Shown piece by piece: positions 23,704-31,266 of a DNA stretch of 31,266 bases (position 1 is its first letter; the number at the start of each line of letters is the position of its first letter). The translations under genes were made by a program, and so were the position numbers. Source of the DNA: an uncultured Oscillospiraceae bacterium (GTDB lineage: Bacteria; Bacillota; Clostridia; Oscillospirales; Ruminococcaceae). The notes below the pieces were generated by a model. It did not search any database. It was not told the DNA's origin and worked only from the letters and a program-made list of their open reading frames with translations. The DNA lies in the NCBI GenBank assembly GCA_934457235.1, contig CAKSHT010000006.1, positions 1 to 31,266 of the forward strand. The letters run 5' to 3'.

Positions 23704-25275
23704 ATGTCAGATATATATGTAATTATCGCATTTGTGGTTTATGCGCTTGTAATGCTGGGCATAGGCATTATGTCCTACAGAAAATCCAAGAGCATGAACG
23801 ATTATTTCATAGGCGGCAGACAGCTCGGAAGCTGGACCACCGCGATCTCGGCACAGGCCTCGGATATGAGCGGCTGGCTGCTGATGGGACTTCCCGGCGC
23901 GATATTCCTTAACGGTCTTACCGAAAGCTGGATCGCCATCGGCCTTTTCATCGGTACATACCTTAACTGGAAGCTGCTTGCCTCAAGACTTCGCAAGATG
24001 TCCTACGCGGCGGGCGACGCCATCACTATCCCGGAGTACTTCCAGAAGCGTTTCTTCACGCAGAAGCCGGTAATACGCTTCGCGTGCGCTGCGATAATCT
24101 TCGTGTTCTTCCTGGTTTACACCGCTTCTGCGTTCAGCGGCGGCGCTAAGCTGTTCAAGTATCTCTTCGGCACTGACTACACGCTGTCCCTTACGATAGG
24201 CGCAGTTATCATCATATCCTATACGTTCCTCGGCGGATTCTTTGCCGTATGCTCCACCGACGTTATACAGGGTCTGCTGATGTTCGCAGCGCTGGTCATA
24301 GTTCCGGTAGTATGCATTATCCGTACTCCGGACGTGTCTGCGGTTCAGTTCCTGAACACTGACGGCGAGGTCATTTCCAACTACCTCAACCTGTTCCAGA
24401 ACAAGGACGGCGGCATCGCCTGGAGCACGATAGTTTCCGGTCTTGCCTGGGGTCTCGGCTACTTCGGTATGCCGCATATCCTTATAAGATTCATGGCTAT
24501 CAAGTCCAGCGACCTCATCAAGAAGTCACGCATCATCGCTACTGTATGGGTATTCATTACCCTGGTGGCTGCGGTTCTGGTCGGAATTTTCGGCTACATC
24601 TTCCTGCACTCCGCAGGCAACGAAGAGCTTCTCGACAGCTTCATGCACATGGGCGCTAACGGCGGACTTGACGCTGAGAAGATATTCATGTTCCTTTCCA
24701 GCAACCTGCTTCCCGGAATAATCGCTGGTATCGTGCTTGCGGCAATTCTCGCGGCTATCATGAGTACTGCGGATTCACAGCTGCTCGTTACAGCTTCCTC
24801 CGTTACAAACGATATGTTCAATCTGTTCAACAAGAAAGCAAGTGACAAGACCCTCATGTGGATAAGCCGCGGAACGGTTATCGTGGTCTCCGTCATCGCG
24901 TACATAATTGCACTTGACGAGAACAGCTCCGTTATGGGACTTGTATCCTATGCGTGGGCAGGACTTGGCGCGGCGTTCGGTCCGGCAATGCTCCTTTCCC
25001 TCTTCTGGAAGCGCATGACCATGAGCGGCGCGGTAGCCGGAATACTCACCGGCGGCGCTTCTGTAGTCATCTGGGAGATGGTTCCGATGATCCCCGGCGC
25101 GGACGGATTCGTAACGCTTTCCGTCGGAACAGGAGTTTACTCCCTGCTCCCCGCGTTCTTCCTGGCGCTCGTGGCAATCGTTGTCGTATCCCTCTGCACT
25201 AAGGTAGACAGCGCAAAGGTTGACGACCTCTTTTCCCGCGCAAAATCCAACCAGAGCCAGGCCATCGGCGACTAG
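23704..25275 (+). CDS. putP: Sodium/solute symporter, PutP (proline) type
   Basis: 523 residues with about 13 membrane helices, of the SSS family. Closest in pattern to PutP: SYRKSKSMNDYFIGGRQLG after helix 1, AISAQASDMSGWLLMGLPGA (Na+ and proline site region in helix 2), WKLLASRLRKMS, TIPEYFQKRF, GMPHILIRFMAIK and the long AAILAAIMSTADSQLLV. It takes up proline with Na+ across the cytoplasmic membrane; the exact substrate is by family only. ATG 23704 follows AAGGAGG. It stands alone, divergent from azlCD; both neighbours handle amino acids. Confidence 0.92.
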   Translation: MSDIYVIIAFVVYALVMLGIGIMSYRKSKSMNDYFIGGRQLGSWTTAISAQASDMSGWLLMGLPGAIFLNGLTESWIAIGLFIGTYLNWKLLASRLRKMSYAAGDAITIPEYFQKRFFTQKPVIRFACAAIIFVFFLVYTASAFSGGAKLFKYLFGTDYTLSLTIGAVIIISYTFLGGFFAVCSTDVIQGLLMFAALVIVPVVCIIRTPDVSAVQFLNTDGEVISNYLNLFQNKDGGIAWSTIVSGLAWGLGYFGMPHILIRFMAIKSSDLIKKSRIIATVWVFITLVAAVLVGIFGYIFLHSAGNEELLDSFMHMGANGGLDAEKIFMFLSSNLLPGIIAGIVLAAILAAIMSTADSQLLVTASSVTNDMFNLFNKKASDKTLMWISRGTVIVVSVIAYIIALDENSSVMGLVSYAWAGLGAAFGPAMLLSLFWKRMTMSGAVAGILTGGASVVIWEMVPMIPGADGFVTLSVGTGVYSLLPAFFLALVAIVVVSLCTKVDSAKVDDLFSRAKSNQSQAIGD

Positions 25276-25350
25276 GCGGGTGGCCCCGCCGGGCAATACG
25301 GCTATAGGGGCGTTGAATGTGGAATGCTTTCACACGAACTATTACTCAGC
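25275..25350. repeat. Diverged single copy of the 97-bp hairpin repeat
   Basis: It starts in the putP stop codon with GGCGGG-TGGC-CCCGCC, then GGGCAATACGGCTATAGGGGC and TTTCACACGA, matching in order the parts of the tandem copies at 8091-8374. The stem differs from those copies by a paired C-to-G and G-to-C change that keeps pairing. Confidence 0.7.
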
Positions 25351-25367
25351 CGATAATAAATAAACAG

Positions 25368-25401
25368 TGCCGGAGCAGACAAACTGCTCCGGCATGATTT
25401 T
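25368..25401 (+). terminator. Terminator of putP
   Basis: An 11-bp perfect stem TGCCGGAGCAG/CTGCTCCGGCA (25368-25378, 25384-25394), followed by TGATTTTA. Confidence 0.85.
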
Positions 25402-25405
25402 ATGC

Positions 25406-25433
25406 GCAAAAAGCCCGCCGGATACGGCAGGCT
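25406..25433 (-). terminator. Terminator of folA
   Basis: AGCCTGCCG/CGGCGGGCT stem (one mismatch; 25433-25425, 25420-25412) followed on the minus strand by TTTTTGCGC. Confidence 0.75.
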
Positions 25434-25466
25434 GAGCTTGTTAAATTTGCGAATCGTGCTGTCTTA

Positions 25467-25946
25467 TTACTTGCGCTTGTAGTGGAAGAAACGGATATTG
25501 CGGCACTCGGAGCTGATCACCGGTGAAGCCTCCAGCAGCTCCCACTCCTTGTCGTGTTCGATGTCCTCAAAGAATACGTCACCGTTGAAGTTTTCGTAAA
25601 TGCGGGTGATGTACGCTTCGTCGCAGTGCGGGAGAAGCTCCTTGTATATCTCGGCGCCGCCCATGACGAACACCTTTCCGTCAGCGTTTTTCGTGAATTT
25701 CAGCAGCTCGTCAACGGAGCCGAATACCTGTGCGCCCTCGGCGGACTTCATAGTGCGTGAGAGTACGCAGTTCACCCTGTCAGGGAGCGGCTTCTTCGGC
25801 AGGCTGTCCCAGGTCTTTCTGCCCATAACGACTGTGGAGCCTTTGGTAGTTTCGCGAAAGAACTTCATGTCCTCCGGAATGCTCGCCAGAAGCTCTCCGT
25901 CCTTTCCTATAGCCCAGTCGTGGTCTGCTGCAAGTATAATTGTCAT
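25467..25946 (-). CDS. folA: Dihydrofolate reductase
   Basis: 159 residues, usual length. Marks: TIILAADHDWAIGKDGELL, the active-site acid in SIPEDMKFF, NADPH-binding MGRKTWDSLPKKPLP and VFVMGGAEIYKELLP. It reduces dihydrofolate with NADPH for thymidylate and purine synthesis. The Trp of the common LPW motif is replaced (LLASIPED). ATG 25946 follows AGGAGG. It is alone; no thyA is adjacent. Confidence 0.95.
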   Translation of the reverse strand: MTIILAADHDWAIGKDGELLASIPEDMKFFRETTKGSTVVMGRKTWDSLPKKPLPDRVNCVLSRTMKSAEGAQVFGSVDELLKFTKNADGKVFVMGGAEIYKELLPHCDEAYITRIYENFNGDVFFEDIEHDKEWELLEASPVISSECRNIRFFHYKRK

Positions 25947-25982
25947 ATTTCGTGTCCTCCTGTGGATTTTATGTACAAGTAT

Positions 25983-26011
25983 ATGATACTATTTTTCAGT
26001 GGAATTGTCAA
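25983..26011 (-). promoter_or_regulatory. Promoter of folA
   Basis: On the minus strand: TTGACA (26011-26006), 17-bp spacer, TATCAT (25988-25983), about 37 bases before folA. Confidence 0.8.
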
Positions 26012-26059
26012 GCGTGTAAATTGACTGGCGTGGATTATCAGCAAATTCGCAATTTCTAC

Positions 26060-26088
26060 TTGTAAAATGCGCGATTATATGGTAAAAT
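26060..26088 (+). promoter_or_regulatory. Promoter of the enoyl reductase gene
   Basis: TTGTAA (26060-26065), 17-bp spacer, TAAAAT (26083-26088). The leader to 26181 holds a CTGCGGA/TCCGCAG hairpin (26102-26117) and a second possible stem using GCAGTACTGC near 26156; no known regulator class is recognised. Confidence 0.65.
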
Positions 26089-26181
26089 AACTTTGTACGC
26101 ACTGCGGAAGTCCGCAGCTTTCAGTTTCAAAGCGCAGTATCGCACTCGTGTCTTGCAGTACTGCGGGGAAGGAGTATTATT

Positions 26182-27360
26182 ATGATAGTTAAACCTAAGG
26201 TTAGAGGATTTATATGCACCACAGCTCACCCGGTGGGCTGCGAGGCGGTCGTAAAGTCTGAGATAGAGTACGTAAAGTCCAGGAAGTCGGAGGACAACGG
26301 CTTCAAGCCGAAGAAAGTCCTGGTGCTGGGAAGCTCCATGGGATACGGACTTGCGAGCCGTATCGCTCTGGCGTATTCCTGCGGCGCGGCGACTCTCGGC
26401 GTGATGTTCGACAGACCCGCGAGCGGAAACAAGACCGGAACCTCCGGCTGGTACAACACAAAGGCGTTCGAGAAGTTCGCGCAGGCTGACGGACTGTATG
26501 CAAAGACCGTAAACGGCGACGCGTATTCCGACGAGTGCAAGAAAGAGGTCATCGATATAATCAAGGCTGATCTCGGCAAGGTGGACGCCGTTGTATACAG
26601 CCTTGCCGCTCCGAGAAGGACCGTCGGCGACGTGACATATTCATCCGTACTCAAGACCACCGGGGAAGCATATACCAACAAAACTATCGACCTCAGGAAC
26701 AACACTGTATCCGAGGTCACAATCGAGCCTGCCACCGAGGAGGAGATCACCGCCACCGTCAAGGTAATGGGCGGCGAGGACTGGGCTGCATGGATCGACG
26801 CACTGAAAGCAGCAGACGCAATAGAGGACAACGCCGTTACCGTTGCCTATTCATATATCGGACCGGAAATAACCCACCCGATGTACTTTGAGGGCTCCAT
26901 AGGCAGAGCCAAGGCTCACCTGTTCCAGACCTCGAAGGAGATCACCGAAAAATATGCCGCAGACGGAATCAAAGCGTACATCTCCGTCAACAAGGCGCTG
27001 GTCACACAGTCCAGCGCGGCTATCCCGATCGTACCGCTGTACATCTCCATTCTGTACAAGGTGATGAAAGAAAAGGGAGTGCACGAGGGCTGCATCGAGC
27101 AGATGTACCGTCTTTTCGCCGAGAAGCTTGGCGCTGACGGAAAGCCCGTATCCGGCGCAGTTGACGCAGAGGGAAGAATACGTCTTGATGATCTGGAGAT
27201 GAAACCGGAGATCCAGGACGAGGTAACGAAGCTCTGGAACCTTCTCAACGCCGACAATTTCAAGGAATACACCGATATAGACGGCTACTGGAAGGACTTC
27301 TATGAGCTCTTTGGTTTTGGAATGGACGGAGTAGACTACGACGCAGACGTCGAAGTCTGA
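26182..27360 (+). CDS. fabV: FabV/Ter-type trans-2-enoyl reductase
   Basis: 392 residues, matching the FabV/Ter family from end to end: start MIVKPKVRGFICTTAHPVGC, the NADH-binding loop VLVLGSSMGYGLASRIA (46-62), YSLAAPRRT, KVMGGEDWAAWIDAL, the catalytic Tyr-x8-Lys (Tyr235, Lys244 in MYFEGSIGRAKAH) and KGVHEGCIEQMYRLFAE. The family reduces trans-2-enoyl-ACP (last step of fatty acid elongation, often triclosan-resistant) or crotonyl-CoA in some anaerobes; sequence alone does not separate the two here. ATG 26182 follows GAAGGAG. Single gene with its own promoter. Confidence 0.93.
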   Translation: MIVKPKVRGFICTTAHPVGCEAVVKSEIEYVKSRKSEDNGFKPKKVLVLGSSMGYGLASRIALAYSCGAATLGVMFDRPASGNKTGTSGWYNTKAFEKFAQADGLYAKTVNGDAYSDECKKEVIDIIKADLGKVDAVVYSLAAPRRTVGDVTYSSVLKTTGEAYTNKTIDLRNNTVSEVTIEPATEEEITATVKVMGGEDWAAWIDALKAADAIEDNAVTVAYSYIGPEITHPMYFEGSIGRAKAHLFQTSKEITEKYAADGIKAYISVNKALVTQSSAAIPIVPLYISILYKVMKEKGVHEGCIEQMYRLFAEKLGADGKPVSGAVDAEGRIRLDDLEMKPEIQDEVTKLWNLLNADNFKEYTDIDGYWKDFYELFGFGMDGVDYDADVEV

Positions 27361-27385
27361 TCGTGATATTTGATTCGGAATCGCA

Positions 27386-27416
27386 GGTAGGGGCAATCGT
27401 CCTGATCGCCCCTACC
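27386..27416. repeat. GTAGGGGC-type palindromic element
   Basis: GGTAGGGGC...GCCCCTACC hairpin (27386-27398 with 27404-27416, one mismatch, loop GTCCT), after fabV. The next bases are CGCCCTGG rather than T-rich, so it is more like a dispersed palindrome than a classic terminator. The rest of the gap to 27500 shows nothing else. Confidence 0.6.
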
Positions 27417-27500
27417 GCCCTGGAATGCGCGGCGTTTATTGACGTTTTAATGCAGAGAATTCCGGATTAAAATCCCTCTTCCCATTCCCGGAGAGTAATT

Positions 27501-29399
27501 ATGCTATTCTACAGACAGAAAAAGAAGGAACAGACTGATGAGCTGCACCATGAGTACGGGCTTATCAGTAACTGCGGGTATATCCTCAGGGCTTTTCTGA
27601 AATACCGGAAGAGCACTGTGGCGTACCTTATCATCGGAGGTATCGCGGGAGCCTCCATGTCCTATATCTGGACGATAATCGCGAAGCTTGTCATCGACAT
27701 GATAACGCGGCAGGCGGGCGCTGAAAAAGCGGATATAATGCCGCTGCTGTGGCTGGTCATCGGCACTACCGTCGTGGAGTTCGTGATGATGTGGCTGAAC
27801 ACCCTTTCCGCAAAGAAACTGCGTATCGGTTTCATGGTCACGCGCCTGAAGCTTGTTGAGGCGCGTATAGCAAAAACCGTGACCATGGAGTATGAGCAGC
27901 TTGAAAATCCGGATATGCTCGACCGCCTGCAAAAGGCAAAGCGCGCCGTAGAGGGCGAGTGGATGGGCGTGGGAGCGCTCATGTCAAACATGTGGTCAAC
28001 GGCGGTGCAGTTAGTGGCGGTCATCACTGCGGTGGGGATAATCTTCACGTTCAACGGCTGGCTGGTGCTCATCATCGCGGTGCTGTCGTTCATTCAGTTC
28101 GAATATTTCGACTATATCCGCATAAAGGACAAGGAAGTCATGTGGGACGCAATGGCTCCCCACTGGCGCAAGATGTATTACATGCAGGACGTGTCCTCCG
28201 ACTTCACCTACGCAAAGGATATCCGGCTGTACGGCATGAAGCGCTGGCTCCTTGACAAATTCAAAGGGATCAACAAAATTGAGCTGGAGCACTGGATACA
28301 GTCCCGGAAATACTGGAGCTGGAACATATGGTTCTCACAGGGGATATCACTTGTGAGAAACGTGATTATTTACGGCTGGCTCATCTACGACATGCTTTTC
28401 AACAGCATGTCCATCGGCGATTTTACGCTGTACACCGGAAGCGCAATCACGTTTTCAATGTACGTCAGCCAGTTTTTGCAGTCGCTGGGCGGCATGCGGG
28501 AGCACTCTGCGAAAACCGACGATTTCCGCAGCTACATGGATATCAAAACGGCTGACCAGGCGCAGGAGAAGCACACCCCGGTTCCCAGGGCGGACGGATA
28601 TACGTTCGAATTCCGGAATGTATCTTTCCGTTATAAGGGGCAGGAAACTTACGCGCTGAAAAATCTGAACCTCACGTTCACCGCCGGGCAGCGCCTCGCG
28701 GTAGTGGGACTTAACGGCGCGGGAAAATCCACGTTCATAAAGCTGCTGCTTCGGCTCTACGACGTGACCGAGGGTCAGATACTCTGCAACGGAATTGATA
28801 TCCGGGAGTTCGACCGCAGCGAGTATTTCAGACTGTTCTCTCCGGCTTTCCAGGAGGTGGAGGTGTTTGCGTTCCCGCTGTGCGAGAACGTGTCAATGCG
28901 GCTCAGCGAGGACACCGACAAGCAGAAAGCAGAGGAATACCTCCGCGCGGCGGGTATGGGCGAGAAGCTCGACAAGCTGCCTAAGGGTATCGACACCGAA
29001 ATGCTGAAAGTACTCTACGACGACGGCGTTGACCTTTCCGGCGGCGAGAAGCAGAAAATGGCGCTGGCAAGGGCGCTGTACAAGAACGCCCCGGTGGTCG
29101 TACTCGACGAACCCACTGCGGCTCTGGACGCCCTGGCGGAATACAAGCTGTACCAGAGCTTTGACGGAATGATCGGCGGCAAATCCGCGGTGTACATATC
29201 CCACAGACTGTCGTCCACACGCTTCTGCGACACCATCGCGATGTTCAAGGGCGGCGAGATGGTGGAATACGGCACTCACGACGAGCTGCTGAAAAAGGAC
29301 GGCGCGTATGCGGAGATGTTCCGCGTGCAGGCGCAGTATTATGTTGAGGACGGCTCAGAGCACGTTCCCGCTGAGGAAGGGGGCGTTGTCTGTGAGTGA
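27501..29399 (+). CDS. ABC exporter half-transporter 1
   Basis: 632 residues: about six membrane helices (40-330) joined to an ATPase domain with Walker A GLNGAGKST (403-411), signature DLSGGEKQK (511-519), Walker B VVVLDEPTAALD (532-543) and H-loop ISHRLSS. This is the usual layout of type IV exporters for peptides, lipids or drugs. It lacks a C39 peptidase domain. The stop overlaps the start of the next, similar half-transporter, so the two most likely form a heterodimer. Both ATPase domains keep the catalytic Glu. ATG 27501 follows GGAGAG. Substrate unknown. Confidence 0.9.
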   Translation: MLFYRQKKKEQTDELHHEYGLISNCGYILRAFLKYRKSTVAYLIIGGIAGASMSYIWTIIAKLVIDMITRQAGAEKADIMPLLWLVIGTTVVEFVMMWLNTLSAKKLRIGFMVTRLKLVEARIAKTVTMEYEQLENPDMLDRLQKAKRAVEGEWMGVGALMSNMWSTAVQLVAVITAVGIIFTFNGWLVLIIAVLSFIQFEYFDYIRIKDKEVMWDAMAPHWRKMYYMQDVSSDFTYAKDIRLYGMKRWLLDKFKGINKIELEHWIQSRKYWSWNIWFSQGISLVRNVIIYGWLIYDMLFNSMSIGDFTLYTGSAITFSMYVSQFLQSLGGMREHSAKTDDFRSYMDIKTADQAQEKHTPVPRADGYTFEFRNVSFRYKGQETYALKNLNLTFTAGQRLAVVGLNGAGKSTFIKLLLRLYDVTEGQILCNGIDIREFDRSEYFRLFSPAFQEVEVFAFPLCENVSMRLSEDTDKQKAEEYLRAAGMGEKLDKLPKGIDTEMLKVLYDDGVDLSGGEKQKMALARALYKNAPVVVLDEPTAALDALAEYKLYQSFDGMIGGKSAVYISHRLSSTRFCDTIAMFKGGEMVEYGTHDELLKKDGAYAEMFRVQAQYYVEDGSEHVPAEEGGVVCE

Positions 29400-31194
29400 T
29401 TCCAACAAGAATGAAAAGAAAAAGGGCGTCGTGCTGAAAACGCTGAAATATTACCTGCCGGTGGCATGGAAGTTCAGTAAGCGGTACTTCATAGTTTCAG
29501 TGATAAACGTCATCGTGCAGGCGGTACTGCCGTTCGTAGATCTGATTTTCCTGCCGCTGCTGGTGGACGCGCTCTGCCAGCCGGTGCGCGATGTACCGAC
29601 GATAATTCTGTACGCGGCGCTGATGGTGGGGCTTGATATAGCCGTGGGCACCCTCGGTTCCCAGCTGACCGTATACCTGGAGCGTTTTGAGGACGTATTT
29701 CTGAACTACTCCCGCGAGATGGTGGCGGAGCGCTGCATGGAGATAGATTTCGCGCTGACCGAGAACAAGGAAGCTCTCGACCAGATACGCAAGGCAAACG
29801 ACGGTATAGACTGGTCAGGAGGTCTGCACGGAATATGCCTGAATTTCTTCAACATCATTTCCAACGCGATAAAGATAGTCGGCGTTGTGACTATTCTTGC
29901 GGTCTCCGCGCCATGGCTGCTGCTGATAATCGGCGTGCTGCTGGCGATCTCTTCGATACTCAACGCGAAGAGCAACCGCATAGAGATCAAGTGGTTCAGC
30001 GAGCTTTCAAAGGTGGACCGCGTGTATTACTACGTCAACTATGAGCAGGAGGATATCCGCTTCGGCAAGGATATCCGGCTGTACGGCGCGGCTGCCACGC
30101 TCGTCGCTAAAGCCGCCCAGCAGCTGAAGCGCCATCTTGAGTTCGACGTGAAGAAGATGGACGAACAGTACCCGCTGGACGTGCTGAACGTGGTGGTGAC
30201 TGCGCTGAGGGACTTTGGCACTTACCTCTATCTCGGTATCCTTGCGATACTGAAATTCATAACGATAGGTCAGTTTTCGCAGCTCACCACGGCGGGGGGG
30301 ACGTTCAACACTGCCGTGCAGGGAATGATATTCAACCTGCAGGACATTGTGAAGCGCTGCAATTACGCCTGCGAAACGGTAAAGCTGATGGAGTACCCGC
30401 CGTACCTGCAAAAGGGTACGCGCAAGGTCGAGAACCTCGACAGACCGCACGAGATCGAGTTCCGGAACGTGAGCTTCTCATATCCGAACACCAGCGTGCA
30501 GGTGCTGAAAAACGTGTCGATAAAGATAAAGGCGGGCGAGCGGCTATCCGTCGTCGGACTCAACGGCGCTGGAAAGACTACGTTTATTAAGCTTCTGTGC
30601 CAGCTTTACGACACGGACGAGGGTGAGATACTGCTTGACGGCGTGAATATCCGGGATTACGACTACGATGAGTACATGAAGCTGTTCTCCGTGGTTTTCC
30701 AGGATTTTCGGTTACTTGCGTTCTCGGTGCAGGATAATATCCTGCTCGGTAATGAGGATTCGCCGGAGAACGTGGACGCAGTGCTTGAAAAGGTCGGACT
30801 TCTCGACAAGGTGAACACGCTCCCGCACGGCAGGGACACGATGATGTTCCGGCAGTTCGAAAAGGACGGCGTGCAGCTTTCCGGCGGCGAGCAGCAGAAG
30901 CTTGCGATAGCGAGGGCGCTGTACAAGGACGCCCCGGTCGTGATACTCGACGAGCCGACCGCGGCTCTCGACCCGGTGGCGGAGTACGAGATATACTGCC
31001 GGTTCAACGAGCTTGTGGGAGGAAAGACCGCGGTTTATATATCGCACAGGCTCTCCAGCTGTAAGTTCTGCGACCGTATCGCGGTTTTCTCGGACTGCAC
31101 CATCAAGGAACTTGGCACCCATGACGAGCTTGTACACAGACCCGGCGGTATCTACGCCGAGATGTTCGCGGCGCAGGCGCAGTATTATATTTGA
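29392..31194 (+). CDS. ABC exporter half-transporter 2
   Basis: 600 residues from GTG 29392, which overlaps the upstream stop by 8 bases behind a purine-rich GGAAGGGGG; the frame reaches back to 29308 only as a shadow of the first gene. Six membrane helices (about 30-310) and an ATPase domain: Walker A GLNGAGKTT (389-397), signature QLSGGEQQK (495-503), Walker B VVILDEPTAALD (516-527), H-loop ISHRLSS. It shares with its partner the cytoplasmic KDIRLYG segment (226-232 here, 239-245 there). Likely partner in a heterodimeric exporter; substrate unknown. Confidence 0.9.
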   Translation: MSDSNKNEKKKGVVLKTLKYYLPVAWKFSKRYFIVSVINVIVQAVLPFVDLIFLPLLVDALCQPVRDVPTIILYAALMVGLDIAVGTLGSQLTVYLERFEDVFLNYSREMVAERCMEIDFALTENKEALDQIRKANDGIDWSGGLHGICLNFFNIISNAIKIVGVVTILAVSAPWLLLIIGVLLAISSILNAKSNRIEIKWFSELSKVDRVYYYVNYEQEDIRFGKDIRLYGAAATLVAKAAQQLKRHLEFDVKKMDEQYPLDVLNVVVTALRDFGTYLYLGILAILKFITIGQFSQLTTAGGTFNTAVQGMIFNLQDIVKRCNYACETVKLMEYPPYLQKGTRKVENLDRPHEIEFRNVSFSYPNTSVQVLKNVSIKIKAGERLSVVGLNGAGKTTFIKLLCQLYDTDEGEILLDGVNIRDYDYDEYMKLFSVVFQDFRLLAFSVQDNILLGNEDSPENVDAVLEKVGLLDKVNTLPHGRDTMMFRQFEKDGVQLSGGEQQKLAIARALYKDAPVVILDEPTAALDPVAEYEIYCRFNELVGGKTAVYISHRLSSCKFCDRIAVFSDCTIKELGTHDELVHRPGGIYAEMFAAQAQYYI

Positions 31195-31199
31195 TATTT

Positions 31200-31222
31200 A
31201 GGGGAAGCCACGCGCTTCCCCT
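31200..31222 (+). terminator. Hairpin after the ABC exporter pair
   Basis: AGGGGAAGC/GCTTCCCCT, 9-bp perfect stem (31200-31208, 31214-31222) just after the stop; no T-run follows, so termination is only likely. Confidence 0.55.
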
Positions 31223-31235
31223 CAGACTGTCGATA

Positions 31236-31266
31236 AAGGCACATCTGCGTCGTCAGCGGCATTTCG
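31236..31266. repeat. Start of a possible dispersed repeat, cut by window end
   Basis: The 12-mer CATCTGCGTCGT (31242-31253) is identical to 3319-3330 in the foldback element, but the bases after it differ. Too little is visible to define the element. Confidence 0.3.

Noticed and set aside
1..31266. tRNA or rRNA genes
   Set aside because: No T-loop-like or rRNA-like sequence was recognised on reading; a dedicated tRNA scan could not be run.

Overview
The window looks like chromosome from an anaerobic, dockerin-using member of the Oscillospiraceae, most like Ruminococcus. The main evidence is a surface protein ending in a type I dockerin (the plug domain of cellulosomes and amylosomes), a CE2-like lipoprotein esterase, a minimal SUF-type Fe-S assembly pair, a FabV/Ter-type enoyl reductase, and Firmicutes-style promoters (TTGACA, 17 bp, TATAAT) with strong Shine-Dalgarno sites. 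No species can be named from the sequence alone.

Layout. 1-2061: 3' part of a dockerin-bearing beta-repeat surface protein and its hairpin terminator. 2076-3444: an IS3-type transposase remnant, a type IV prepilin-like gene (minus strand) and a MITE-like foldback element. 3686-5466: a two-gene sufC/sufB-like operon with its own promoter and terminator. 5530-8404: a class A penicillin-binding protein with a structured leader, followed by three tandem 97-bp repeats. 8420-12259 (minus): an ECF sigma factor translationally coupled to a membrane-anchored protein with four LytM/M23 domains, behind an ECF-like promoter. 12282-14545: a DUF2461 gene (minus) diverging from an orphan phage terminase large subunit and a small coupled gene. 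14660-17212: rpmG-secE-nusG-rplK-rplA behind a consensus sigma-A promoter, with a short leader peptide. 17226-18475: CE2-like esterase lipoprotein. 18484-20150: an AT-richer island with an unknown gene and an IS200 remnant. 20181-21760: an O-acetylhomoserine sulfhydrylase gene preceded by a leader peptide ending Cys-Arg-Cys. 21945-25433: mazF-like toxin, azlCD amino-acid exporter (minus) and a divergent putP-like Na+/solute symporter. 25406-31222: folA (minus), fabV/ter-like reductase, and two coupled ABC exporter half-transporters. The window ends in what may be another dispersed repeat.

How the genes fit together. Most units are ordinary housekeeping modules: translation/transcription, wall synthesis, Fe-S clusters, sulfur amino acids, folate and fatty acid metabolism. 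The least ordinary parts are the sigma factor plus tetra-M23 wall protein (each M23 domain lacks a different part of the active site), the intact but isolated terminase pair, two short leader peptides placed just upstream of rpmG and metY, and a dispersed hairpin repeat whose stem shows compensatory base changes. No tRNA, rRNA or CRISPR array was seen.
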